From: Acidobacteriaceae bacterium
GTDB lineage: Bacteria; Acidobacteriota; Terriglobia; Terriglobales; Acidobacteriaceae
Direction: 5' to 3'
NCBI GenBank assembly: GCA_030038195.1
Contig: JASHPJ010000090.1
Span: 1-35,617, forward strand
DNA length: 35,617 nucleotides
Each line of letters opens with the position of its first letter. Position 1 is the stretch's first letter. Below are positions 8,781 through 16,862 of the stretch, piece by piece. A program made the position numbers and the translations under genes. The notes beneath the pieces are model-generated. The model saw only the letters and a program-made list of their open reading frames with translations. It made no database searches and was not told the DNA's origin.

Positions 8781-9104
8781 TCAGTCCGTATGGAAAACCT
8801 CTTCCATCGCCGTCCACCACTCGCCGGGTTTGCGGCTGGGCAGCGGGTTCTGCATCGGCTCCATGATGGCCCACCACTCCTGCGTGGTCTTGTCGGCGGA
8901 CATCTTCGCCATGTCCGCGGCGTAGTCGTCGCCGTGATACTCGAAGTAGCCGAAGAGCGTGTGGTTGTGCAGAAAGATGGAGTAGTTACGAATGTTGCAT
9001 TCGCTGATGGTCTTCAGCACGCCGGGCCACACGGCCGCATGATATTCCTTATATCTCTCTTCGGCCTCGGGCCTGAGGCCGATCACCATTCCGTATCGTG
9101 TCAT
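8781..9104 (-). CDS. rhaM: L-rhamnose mutarotase
   Basis: A 107-residue cytoplasmic enzyme that interconverts alpha- and beta-L-rhamnose, feeding rhamnose catabolism. The sequence fits the family closely in length and in motifs: GMVIGLRPEAEERYKEYHA (tyrosine and histidine region), VWPGVLKTISECNIRNYSIF, and the C-terminal EEVFHTD. AGGAG lies seven bases before the ATG at 9104. The other rhamnose genes are not in the window; the divergent neighbour is a sugar-type oxidoreductase, so this may be a small peripheral sugar locus. The stop codon directly abuts the terminal repeat of MITE-like element 2. Confidence 0.92.
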   Translation of the reverse strand: MTRYGMVIGLRPEAEERYKEYHAAVWPGVLKTISECNIRNYSIFLHNHTLFGYFEYHGDDYAADMAKMSADKTTQEWWAIMEPMQNPLPSRKPGEWWTAMEEVFHTD

Positions 9105-9268
9105 CGCTGCTCCTGATCGAAGTCATGAATACTCATCATAATGGCTGCGCATAGCGGCTGGCTGCGTCGTCGCTTCGGCGGAAGGCGATTATCATCTAAT
9201 CTGGCTGAGCGCGGCGAAGCGTAGACGGAGTCCACAATGCGGAACGCCGCGAGCAGTGCGGAGGGGGA

Positions 9269-10492
9269 ATGCACACGAGTTTCACCGGCCGGCGCGACTT
9301 TCTCAAGCGCGCCGGCCTTGTCGGTTCCATAGGGTCGATGGCGGGGTCGATGGCGATGATGGTGGGATTACCGGAGAGCGCAATGGCGTTGGGCGGCGCA
9401 GGCCACTCGGTGGAGGAGTCGGCTCTGCCTGCACAGGCCGAAGAGGCGCCGAAGCATTCCATCCAATTCAGCGTATGCGGCATGAGCCACGACCACATCT
9501 ACGGCATGATCGGTGCCGTGCAGCGCGGCGGCGGCCGACTGGTGGCGGCCTGGGGCGCAGAACAGGACAAGCTCGCGGCTTTCAAAAAGCGTTTTCCTGG
9601 CGTGAAGATCGCCGCCACGCAGGACGAGATTCTCACCGATCCGTCGATCCAGCTCGTTCTCACCTCGCAAGTCCCATGCGAACGCGCCGGAATTGCCGTC
9701 CGCGCCATGCGGAACGGCAAGGATTTTCTCTCTGACAAGCCGGGCATGATCTCGCTCGAGCAACTTGCCGAAGTGCGCCGGATCATCGCCGAGACCAAAC
9801 GCATCTACGCCATCCTCTACAGCGAGTTGCTGGAAGTAAAGGCCGCGATGTACGCCGGCGTGCTCGTCCAGCAGGGGGCCATCGGCAAAGTGATCCAGAC
9901 CATCAACATTGCGCCGCACCAGGTTGTACAGAAGGGCGGCGACGCCGGCGGCGCCATGCCGCGGCCCGACTGGTTCTGGGACCCGGACAAGTACGGCGGC
10001 ATCCTGTGCGATATCGGCTCGCACCAGGTGGATCAGTTCATCTACTACACCGGCTCGAAGCAGGCCGAGGTGGTGGAGTCACAGGTGGCCAACGTGCGCC
10101 ATCCCGCGCATCCGCGCTTTCAGGACTTCGGCGACATGGTGCTGCGCGGCGACCGTGGCCTGGGCTACGTGCGGCTCGACTGGTTCACGCCCGACGGCCT
10201 GGGCACCTGGGGCGACGGACGGCTTTTCATCCTCGGCACCGACGGTTATATCGAAGTCCGCAAGTACGCCAATATTGCCGTGAGCGCGCAGGGCAACAAC
10301 CTGTTCATCGTGGACAGGAACCGGGCGCGCTTCATCGACTGCAACAATATGCCGCTGCCCTTTGGCCCGCAGTTCGTGGCTGACATCGTCAACCGCACGC
10401 ACCTGGCGCAGAATCTTGACGAGGCGCTGTTGGCGGCTGAACTGGTCATCAAGGCGCAGCGCAGCGCGAAGATGGTTACGCTGCAGGATTGA
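9269..10492 (+). CDS. Gfo/Idh/MocA family oxidoreductase with Tat signal
   Basis: A 407-residue NAD(P)-dependent dehydrogenase-like protein. It begins with a twin-arginine signal (GRRDFLKRAGLVGSIGSMAG), so it should be folded with its cofactor and exported to the periplasm. After a linker comes the Rossmann part (IQFSVCGMSHDHIYGMIGAV; then AAWGAEQDKLAAFKKRFP). The C-terminal half carries the family's DIGSHQVDQF motif, with the usual catalytic-region histidine, and a GDMVLRGDRGLGYVRLDW strand region. A purine-rich GGAGGGGG immediately precedes the ATG. It diverges from rhaM across 164 bases. The substrate is unknown; a sugar or glycoside is a reasonable inference. Confidence 0.88.
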   Translation: MHTSFTGRRDFLKRAGLVGSIGSMAGSMAMMVGLPESAMALGGAGHSVEESALPAQAEEAPKHSIQFSVCGMSHDHIYGMIGAVQRGGGRLVAAWGAEQDKLAAFKKRFPGVKIAATQDEILTDPSIQLVLTSQVPCERAGIAVRAMRNGKDFLSDKPGMISLEQLAEVRRIIAETKRIYAILYSELLEVKAAMYAGVLVQQGAIGKVIQTINIAPHQVVQKGGDAGGAMPRPDWFWDPDKYGGILCDIGSHQVDQFIYYTGSKQAEVVESQVANVRHPAHPRFQDFGDMVLRGDRGLGYVRLDWFTPDGLGTWGDGRLFILGTDGYIEVRKYANIAVSAQGNNLFIVDRNRARFIDCNNMPLPFGPQFVADIVNRTHLAQNLDEALLAAELVIKAQRSAKMVTLQD

Positions 10493-10506
10493 GCCGCACG
10501 CAGCAG

Positions 10507-12021
10507 CTACGCCGCGCCGGTTAACCCCGGCGCATCCGGAATCCTGCATACGGCGTAGCCGCGCTGTTGATAGGGGCAATCCATGCCGGCGGGCGCCGGG
10601 CCATGGATGGCGGTCCAGGTCACCGGGTACTGGCGGGCCAGACGCCTGAAATCCTGGGCGGTAAAGTGGTTCAGGCCGCGGGTTGCGCTGCTCATCTGCT
10701 TCCACTCGTCCGCCAGGTTGGGAAATATGGCCACAACGCCGCCGTCCTTGTCGTAGTCGGCCAGAGCCGCGCGCTCGCTGATAGCGCGGAACCCGTGCAC
10801 ATCGACATCCGGGTCGGTAAAGTAGCCGGAGTCTACGGCGAACACCGCATCCGCGGGTGTGTTCTGCCTGATCCACAAGAGCGTGTTGACCCATGCATTG
10901 GGGCTCATTGTCTCTCCAGGCCACTCGATGTGCTGGCTCATGGGGTAGGTTTCGTAATCCACCACAAACATGCCCACAGACAGTGGTACTAGGATGGCCG
11001 GAATTACCCAGGCGCGCCCCTTTGCCCAATATTCGCCTAGAACGCCGGCGAAGAACAGCATGAAGACCAGCGTGATCAGGTGAAAGCAGCGCAGCGGCTG
11101 CAGCCGCGCGTACATATCCAGCTTGTGCGTGCTCGAAATCACCGCTCCGGCCAGGATGGAGAGGACCCCGAACGGCAGGAGCGCGAAGCTCAGCCGGGCA
11201 AAGGCCGGGGTGGTTCCGCGTAGCCTGCCTTTCGCGAACCACGCCAGGAAAGCAAGCGGCGCGAGCAACCCGAGCCAGTGATACCAGGTCCAGGTGGAGA
11301 GGAAATAGAAATCGCGCGAGTAAAGCGCCTCGCGGTAGGCGCCCTGCGCCGCCGCAAGATGAAAGCTGGCCGGCACAGCGCCGAGAAAAGCTCCGGCTGC
11401 AGCCGGAACCGGCTGCCGTGCGGCTGGAGCCAATCGTTCGGCAACCCACAGGACCAGGCCGAGAAAGACGAGATACGCCGCCATCTGGGGGTGGATGGCG
11501 GCCGTCAGCACGGTGAGCGCCCCCGCCAGCCCCAAGCGGCGCTCAAGAATGGCGGTAAGCGCAAAGAGGGTCAATGGCGTGGAAAAGGAGCGGGCCGTCA
11601 GGTAGGGGTCCATCAGCAGCAGGCCGGTGTTGGTGGCCGGCATGGTGAGCACGGCGGCGATCACCAGCACGCCGCACCAGCGCGCCCGGCTGGAGCGAAA
11701 GCTGATCGCCGTCAGCATCCAGCAGGAAAGCAGCACCAGAAACGTGGTGGCCACATACCAGAGGAAGAGGGTCCAGTCCATGGAGAGGTGGGTCAGCCGC
11801 GCGGTCCAGGCCAGGATAGGCGCAAAGAGCGACAGGTGCTCGTGCGACAGGAAAAACTCGGTCGCATAGGGATAGAGGTGCGGGTGCAGCAGCTTTTTTG
11901 CCGCGGGGACGTAGATTTCGCCGTCTTCTACGCCGAGATGATAGCCGTGCAGAGCCACCGCCCCGGCAGCGGCCAGCGCCAGCCGGAGCAGGGGCAGGCG
12001 CTGGTCCGGTGCTGTCTTCAT
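10507..12021 (-). CDS. Polytopic membrane protein, GT-C glycosyltransferase-like
   Basis: A 504-residue protein with about ten or more hydrophobic segments and a C-terminal soluble domain. An early loop reads GVEDGEIYVPAAKKLLHPHLYPY, an acidic loop like those of GT-C (Dol-P/polyprenyl-P-dependent) glycosyltransferases, where the acidic residue after the first membrane helix is catalytic. The start at 12021 (MKTAPDQRL) is preferred because GAAAGGA lies about seven bases upstream; 12045 is also open. The C-terminal region (VFAVDSGYFTDPDVDVHGFR) looks extracytoplasmic. It lies downstream of the UbiA-type prenyltransferase on the same strand with a 184-base gap, so the two may be co-transcribed. 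The family assignment is moderate and the substrate unknown. Confidence 0.65.
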   Translation of the reverse strand: MKTAPDQRLPLLRLALAAAGAVALHGYHLGVEDGEIYVPAAKKLLHPHLYPYATEFFLSHEHLSLFAPILAWTARLTHLSMDWTLFLWYVATTFLVLLSCWMLTAISFRSSRARWCGVLVIAAVLTMPATNTGLLLMDPYLTARSFSTPLTLFALTAILERRLGLAGALTVLTAAIHPQMAAYLVFLGLVLWVAERLAPAARQPVPAAAGAFLGAVPASFHLAAAQGAYREALYSRDFYFLSTWTWYHWLGLLAPLAFLAWFAKGRLRGTTPAFARLSFALLPFGVLSILAGAVISSTHKLDMYARLQPLRCFHLITLVFMLFFAGVLGEYWAKGRAWVIPAILVPLSVGMFVVDYETYPMSQHIEWPGETMSPNAWVNTLLWIRQNTPADAVFAVDSGYFTDPDVDVHGFRAISERAALADYDKDGGVVAIFPNLADEWKQMSSATRGLNHFTAQDFRRLARQYPVTWTAIHGPAPAGMDCPYQQRGYAVCRIPDAPGLTGAA

Positions 12022-12205
12022 GAGCATCCTTTCCTGTGCAGGCATCCGAGCATGAAGGAACAGGTCCGGATCAGCATGGCGTCACGTCGATACTGTCATC
12101 ATACCGGGGCAGGGTGGGTGAAACGAAGCGCGCTGCGGCGCACAGGGCCGTGTGCCGTGGGGTTTGTGCCGGATCCGGATATCGATCTACGATGCGCCGG
12201 CAGGC

Positions 12206-13228
12206 TCAGCCCAGCCGCGATGTGGACTGCATGGAAAGCGCCGCCTGCGGATGGCCTGGCTCAGGCGCGCCGGACTTGGGAAAGACCCGCGCCAGCCAAG
12301 GTAGATTGATATAAAGCATGGCCACCAGCACGAAACAACAGATTGCCAGCAGGGTCATGATGCGCGGCTCGCGATAGAGCTTCTCCGGGTTCTGCACCGG
12401 GCTGTCTTCCACGAACGAGAGCTGGAAATAGACGGCCATCAGCAGCGCGATGAACGGAAAGGCGAAGACCATCTCCATGCGGTAGCGCATGATGAATGCG
12501 CCAAAGAAGAGCATGGCCGTGGACGCGTAAAACAGCACTGAGGTAAGCAGCGACTGCTCGTTGTAAAACGCGAAAGACCGGCGGTACTTGACGGCCGAGT
12601 CGCGGCCGATCTGGCGATATTCGCTGAACCGCTTCAGGGCCATGAAGTATGCGCCCAGCATCCAGTAGGCCACCAGCAGCGAGATGGGCGGAATCACGAT
12701 GGCAGTCACAATGTACCACCCCACGCACAGCCGGATAGGATTGTTGATCGACTCCGAGAGAACGTCTAGGTAAGGAACGTCTTTGGTGCGGATGGGCGGA
12801 ATGTTGTAGAGGCAGCCCATGATCCAGAGGCTGAGCACGCTGAAAAACAGCGGTTTCGACACGGCCAAAGCCAGCGTGAAGCCGATGGCGCCCACCACCA
12901 GCCACTGCGTGTAGGCCAGCGGGAAGCTGATGCTGCGGCAGGCGGCCGGGCGCAGCCGCTTGGTGGGGTGCAGGCGGTCGAAAGGGGCGTCAAGCAGCTC
13001 ATTGAGCACGTAGTTGCTGCTGGCCGCGGCCATGACCGCCGCAAGTCCCAGCAACATGCGCACCATGAGTCCGCGGTCGAGCCACGCATCCGTAAGGCTG
13101 GCGGCGATGACGATGCCGGGAACGACGAAGACCTGCTTGACCGAGTGATCCAGGCGAAGCAGATTGATGTGGGCCCCGAGACGCGCTCGCAGGGTTCCGG
13201 GGTGCGGTGAAATTGTTGCAAGGCTCAT
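12206..13228 (-). CDS. UbiA-family prenyltransferase (DPPR synthase-like)
   Basis: A 340-residue integral membrane enzyme with about nine hydrophobic segments. The first aspartate-rich motif is NELLDAPFDRLHPTKRLRP, which binds the Mg-prenyl diphosphate. The second is DVLSESINNPIR. The combination of LRLDHSVKQVFV near the N-terminus with HPTKRLRPAA resembles 5-phosphoribosyl-diphosphate:decaprenyl-phosphate transferases more than quinone-pathway UbiA. That enzyme feeds decaprenyl-P-arabinose synthesis, but here the acceptor is inferred only. A GT-C-like protein follows on the same strand. A polyprenyl-P-sugar donor made here and used there would be a coherent pathway. A 360-base divergent region separates it from the small-protein/methyltransferase/sulfatase operon. 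Confidence 0.8.
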   Translation of the reverse strand: MSLATISPHPGTLRARLGAHINLLRLDHSVKQVFVVPGIVIAASLTDAWLDRGLMVRMLLGLAAVMAAASSNYVLNELLDAPFDRLHPTKRLRPAACRSISFPLAYTQWLVVGAIGFTLALAVSKPLFFSVLSLWIMGCLYNIPPIRTKDVPYLDVLSESINNPIRLCVGWYIVTAIVIPPISLLVAYWMLGAYFMALKRFSEYRQIGRDSAVKYRRSFAFYNEQSLLTSVLFYASTAMLFFGAFIMRYRMEMVFAFPFIALLMAVYFQLSFVEDSPVQNPEKLYREPRIMTLLAICCFVLVAMLYINLPWLARVFPKSGAPEPGHPQAALSMQSTSRLG

Positions 13229-13277
13229 GCGTGACTCTCAGCCCGTGAAATCGGAACAACCCTTGGCTTCTTGACGT

Positions 13278-13433
13278 ATGCATCGGTCCCGGACGTGCAG
13301 CCAGCCTAGTTCATCATACGTGCCGCAGGCGTGGTTGAACTACAAATATATTTCCTTCTATGGCCTGGTTCTTTCCGCCGCCTCGGCCGTCTGCGGTCTT
13401 GTCCTTGCCGGGTACCGTCAACGCCACCGGTAA
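13278..13433 (+). CDS. Possible 51-residue single-pass membrane peptide (low confidence)
   Basis: From an ATG at 13278 the frame stays open to TAA at 13433. It encodes a polar, Ser-rich N-terminus, a hydrophobic segment (YISFYGLVLSAASAVCGLVL) and a basic end (AGYRQRHR). This resembles a membrane-anchored micropeptide, or the C-terminal remnant of a sorting-type protein. No Shine-Dalgarno is visible and the codon pattern is not decisive, so it may be chance. Confidence 0.22.
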   Translation: MHRSRTCSQPSSSYVPQAWLNYKYISFYGLVLSAASAVCGLVLAGYRQRHR

Positions 13434-13479
13434 CTCTGATGAATTACCGCCGCGGCCAGTAAACTCTTCAAGCAAATTG

Positions 13480-13500
13480 GCCGTCTATCAATTAGACGGC
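13480..13500. repeat. Perfect 8-bp hairpin in divergent promoter region
   Basis: GCCGTCTA and TAGACGGC flank a five-base TCAAT loop. No U-tract follows on either strand, so it is not a typical terminator. An operator or leader hairpin for the downstream small-protein operon is possible. Confidence 0.45.
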
Positions 13501-13588
13501 TGAGAAGTCGATTTCGGTGACGCGCAGTGCGCGTAGACAGCCGCTGTGCGACAGGTAGGCTTAATTGCGGGGCAGTGGGCGGTTGACC

Positions 13589-13834
13589 ATGAGACTTTTC
13601 CTCCGGATATTCCCTTTAGTTCTCATCTTTGCGGGTGCACTCCTGGTTTTTGAGCGCCCTGCGTATGCCTACGCGGATCCCGGCACCGGGCTCCTTGCCA
13701 TTCAGGCGGTTGGCTCCGCGCTGGTGGCGGGGGGATGGTACCTGCGGCGCAAGATCTACGCTCTCTTTCATCGCGACAGCGCGCCTAAGGTGGAGTCTAC
13801 GAGGCTGCCGGTTCCCGAGGACACCGAAGGTTGA
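13589..13834 (+). CDS. Small secreted/membrane protein with YADPGTG motif
   Basis: An 81-residue protein: hydrophobic signal segment (LFLRIFPLVLIFAGALLVF) ending near AYAYADPGTG, then a second hydrophobic stretch (LLAIQAVGSALVAGGWYL) followed by RRKIYALFHRD and an acidic tail. I recall short proteins with a YADPGxG motif beside sulfatase and methyltransferase genes in several phyla, but I know no function. The ATG at 13589 is chosen because it opens directly on the signal peptide; a TTG at 13565 is in frame. Its stop overlaps the TTG start of the next gene (TTGA), which argues that it is translated and coupled. Confidence 0.62.
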   Translation: MRLFLRIFPLVLIFAGALLVFERPAYAYADPGTGLLAIQAVGSALVAGGWYLRRKIYALFHRDSAPKVESTRLPVPEDTEG

Positions 13835-15345
13835 CAACTCCGCTCACCCAGCCGGTGACCGCATTCGCTGCCTCGCCAGCCGGGTCGCTGCAACATGATC
13901 CCTGTTCTTCCGGGCTGCCTGCGGCGGAGATGACCTTCCGCGATCCTGCCGGCCAAGTTGTGCTGACGGAAAGCTGCGTGCTGCGCCGGGTGCGGGCCGC
14001 GGCGGCAGAAGAAGCGCGTGCGTTCCTTGACTCTCAGTTCAAAAGGAATCTTGAGCGCAGCGGAGACCTGGTTGCGAGCGAGGTTGTCGCTGCAGAAGCG
14101 GCAGCGGCGTTCGATCCGTCGTCGCAGGCCGGCGGGTTCTGGCTGCGGCATCCGCGCATCGATCCCATCTCTTACCCGTGGGAGTGGACCCCCGCGCAGT
14201 GGCGCGCTGCCGCCGAGCTGACGCTGCGCGTGGCTGGCAAGGCGATTGACGCCGGGTGGATGCTCAAGGACGCGACGCCGCTCAATGTGGTCTTCGATGG
14301 CGCGCGCCCCGTCTTCGTCGACGTGCTTTCGTTCGAGCGCCACAATCCTCACTCCAGCGTGTGGCTGGCCTACGGGCAGTTTGTGCGCACATTTCTTCTG
14401 CCCCTGGTGGCGGTAAAGTACCTGAGCTGGCCCCTCGAAGCCACGCTGTTTTGCCGCGACGGCTACGAGCCGGCGGCGCTCTACCGGGCGCTGCCACGCT
14501 GGCGCCGGCTGGCTCCCGGCCTGCTGGACGTGGTTACGCTGGCTGCCTTGTTAGAGGGCAAAGGAGCAAAGCCGCCAAAAGCCGCGCCGGCCACCACCCA
14601 TCCCGAGCTGGCCACGCACATCCTGCATAAGCGGCTGGCGCGGCTGGGCAGGCAGGTGAGTGGCACGGCGCCGCGCGCCAACAAGAGCCAATGGAGCCGG
14701 TACCAGCAAACTGCCAGCCACTACCGGTCTGCCGACAGGGAAGAAAAGCAGCAATTCGTGCGTACTGCGCTGGAGCAGTGCCGGCCGTCGCGCGTGCTGG
14801 ACATTGGTGCCAACACCGGCGCTTATTCAACAATAGCCACCCAGTCAGGCGCAGCGGTGGTGGCTCTTGACAGCGACGTGGTGGCGCTCGAGCAGTTGTG
14901 GCGTGCCGCGGCTGCAGAAAAAAGACCGATCACGGCGCTGGTGGCGAATATCGCACGGCCCACGCCGGCTGCCGGATGGCGCAATCGCGAACAGCTTTCC
15001 CTGCTTGACCGGCTTGCCGGCCGGTTCGACATGGTGCTGATGCTGGCCGTCATCCACCATCTCATCCTGCGCGAGCAGTTGCCGCTGGCCCACATCGGCG
15101 AGCTGTGCGCCGGCCTTACACGCCGCTGGCTGGTGCTGGAGTGGGTTCCGCCTTCCGATCCGATGTACCAAGAATGGCTGCGCGGTCGCGACCACCTCTA
15201 CGGCCATCTCTCTGAGGACGATCTGATGCGGGCCTTTACGCCTCACTTTCATGCCGCCGGACGCACGGCGCTGGGCAACGGCCGCGTGCTGCTGCTGCTG
15301 GAACGGAACGGCGCGGATTCGGCCCCGGTGGCGGGCGCGGCATGA
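13831..15345 (+). CDS. SAM-dependent methyltransferase fused to a kinase-like N-terminal domain
   Basis: A 504-residue soluble protein in two parts. Around residues 322-330, VLDIGANTG is the SAM-binding motif I of class I methyltransferases, with ALDSD as the acidic ribose-binding strand end and MVLMLAVIHHLI further on. The N-terminal half holds LKDATPLNVVFDGARPVFVD (about residues 145-164). D147, N152 and D164 have the spacing of a protein-kinase/APH catalytic loop and metal-binding aspartate. The TTG start overlaps the previous stop by four bases, and its own stop overlaps the next ATG (ATGA), so the three genes form one coupled operon. I infer modification of a lipid-linked sugar or surface polymer; the substrate is unknown. 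A later ATG at about 13930 is a less likely start. Confidence 0.8.
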   Translation: MTTPLTQPVTAFAASPAGSLQHDPCSSGLPAAEMTFRDPAGQVVLTESCVLRRVRAAAAEEARAFLDSQFKRNLERSGDLVASEVVAAEAAAAFDPSSQAGGFWLRHPRIDPISYPWEWTPAQWRAAAELTLRVAGKAIDAGWMLKDATPLNVVFDGARPVFVDVLSFERHNPHSSVWLAYGQFVRTFLLPLVAVKYLSWPLEATLFCRDGYEPAALYRALPRWRRLAPGLLDVVTLAALLEGKGAKPPKAAPATTHPELATHILHKRLARLGRQVSGTAPRANKSQWSRYQQTASHYRSADREEKQQFVRTALEQCRPSRVLDIGANTGAYSTIATQSGAAVVALDSDVVALEQLWRAAAAEKRPITALVANIARPTPAAGWRNREQLSLLDRLAGRFDMVLMLAVIHHLILREQLPLAHIGELCAGLTRRWLVLEWVPPSDPMYQEWLRGRDHLYGHLSEDDLMRAFTPHFHAAGRTALGNGRVLLLLERNGADSAPVAGAA

Positions 15346-16838
15346 TGCGGCAGATCGCCCAGGCATGGGGTTTTGCCGCAATCCTGCTCCTGCCCGACTA
15401 CGTCGATATGACTTCCGGGGCCGGCGATGCGCGCATGCGCGTGGCTCAACCGCTGACGCGCATCGCCTTGTCTCACCTGGCAGACATGGCGATCGTGGGC
15501 GTCGCCTTCGCGCTGATTTTGGCCGGATTGCGCAGCCTGAAACACTGGCGCCTCATCCGCTGGTGCCTGATGGCGTTGATGCCGGGTTGCCTGTTCCTGC
15601 GCAACCTGAATGTGATCCCCTTCGATGTGCCGTTCTGGATCATCGCCATCGTATGGCTGGCATGGATATTCGGGCTGCTGTTTCTCATCTGGAGATTGCC
15701 CGGCGCTGCCTGGCGGCTGAGCAGGATCGGCGGCAGCGTGCTGGCGGGATTTGCGGTGTTCGGCATGGTGGTGGCCTGGCAACTGGCCTGGTCGGCTCTG
15801 TGGCGGCCCGGCCCGCAGGAATTTGCAACGCCTGTTCCGGCAGCTTCACCGGGCAAGCCGCGCCTGGTGTGGATTCTCTTCGACGAGCTCGGCTACAAAT
15901 ACGCGTTCGCGGCCCGCGATCCCTCCCTCCACCTGCCGAACTTCGACCGGCTGCGCCGCGAGAGCACGCTCTACACCGACGTGATCCCGGTCGCCTACTA
16001 CACCACCCATGCGGTACCAAGCCTGTTGCTGGGGCGCGTGGTCACCGATGTGGAGTACACGCAAAGCAATCGCTACCTGATCCGCGTGAAGGGCTCGTCC
16101 ACGTGGGAGCCGTTCGATGTGGACGCTTCGCTCTTCGGGATGGCGAAACGGCAGGGCGTGACCGTCGCAATCACCGGATGGTACATCGCCTATTGCCCGA
16201 TCTTCGCCGGGGTTGCGACGCAGTGCTACTGGAGCAACCGTGACGCGCAGGACCGGGGTCCTACTTCGCTCAATGCGAGCTTTGCTGAGGACGTGTGGTT
16301 CCCGCTGCGGGTCATGACCGAGCAGAGTCTCTGGCCGAGCCGGGCCTGGACCGACATGGCCGACTGGAATGCAGAAAACCATATTCTTTCTGTAAAGGAC
16401 ATAAGCCGGCATGCGCTCGCGATGCTTGCCGGCAGCCAGGCCGACATCATTTATCTGCACATTCCATCCCCGCACCCGCCTGCATTCTGGAACAGGACGA
16501 CAGGGACATTCGCGGTGGGCGGCTCGTATCTCGACTCGCTCGATTACACGGACCGCCTGCTTGGCCAGATGCTCGACATGCTCGAAAAACAGCCGCGCTG
16601 GGCCTCGACGATGCTGATCGTCCAGGGAGACCATTCCTGGCGCACCGGAATGTGGCGTCCCTTGCCGGGCTGGGGCGCCGAGGACGAACGCGCCTCGCAT
16701 GGCGGCCAGTGGGATCCACGGCCGGTGCTGCTGATCCACGCTGCGGGCCAGCAGAATCCAGGCACGGTCGCCGCGCCTACAAGCATCCTGCACGTGCATG
16801 ATGCGGTAGCGGCGGAGATTGAGGCTATCGCGCGTTGA
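15342..16838 (+). CDS. Membrane-anchored sulfatase-like (alkaline phosphatase superfamily) enzyme
   Basis: A 498-residue protein with about four or five membrane segments in the first 150 residues and a large extracytoplasmic domain. The catalytic domain starts VWILFDELGYKYAF (D181 likely binds metal). It continues through YYTTHAVPSLLLGR, where a threonine near 221-222 sits at the nucleophile position, as in LTA-synthase/phosphoethanolamine-transferase relatives rather than Cys-type sulfatases. YLHIPSPHPPAFW and VQGDHSWR supply the histidines. It would transfer or remove a phospho- or sulfo-group on an envelope molecule. It overlaps the methyltransferase by ATGA, making it the last gene of the coupled trio, and ends convergent with the regulator gene. 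Confidence 0.8.
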   Translation: MMRQIAQAWGFAAILLLPDYVDMTSGAGDARMRVAQPLTRIALSHLADMAIVGVAFALILAGLRSLKHWRLIRWCLMALMPGCLFLRNLNVIPFDVPFWIIAIVWLAWIFGLLFLIWRLPGAAWRLSRIGGSVLAGFAVFGMVVAWQLAWSALWRPGPQEFATPVPAASPGKPRLVWILFDELGYKYAFAARDPSLHLPNFDRLRRESTLYTDVIPVAYYTTHAVPSLLLGRVVTDVEYTQSNRYLIRVKGSSTWEPFDVDASLFGMAKRQGVTVAITGWYIAYCPIFAGVATQCYWSNRDAQDRGPTSLNASFAEDVWFPLRVMTEQSLWPSRAWTDMADWNAENHILSVKDISRHALAMLAGSQADIIYLHIPSPHPPAFWNRTTGTFAVGGSYLDSLDYTDRLLGQMLDMLEKQPRWASTMLIVQGDHSWRTGMWRPLPGWGAEDERASHGGQWDPRPVLLIHAAGQQNPGTVAAPTSILHVHDAVAAEIEAIAR

Positions 16839-16862
16839 AAGGCCGATCGCGCACGCCGCAAA

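Larger units (their letters stand above)
13229..13588. other. Divergent intergenic region between prenyltransferase and secreted-protein operon
   Basis: These 360 bases should hold the promoters of both flanking transcription units, but I cannot pick out convincing -35/-10 pairs. They do contain a short possible ORF (13278-13433) and a perfect hairpin (13480-13500), listed separately. Otherwise I see nothing definable. Confidence 0.5.

Noticed and set aside
10079-11449. 456-codon minus-strand frame overlapping the oxidoreductase and GT-C-like gene
   Set aside because: Spans parts of two real genes in a wrong frame; composition is Arg/Pro-rich and lacks membrane pattern.
12137-12156. GGCGCAC/GTGTGCC hairpin between the GT-C-like gene and prenyltransferase gene as a terminator
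   Set aside because: The stem is seven bases with a G-T pair and has no U-tract on either strand; expected by chance in GC-rich DNA.
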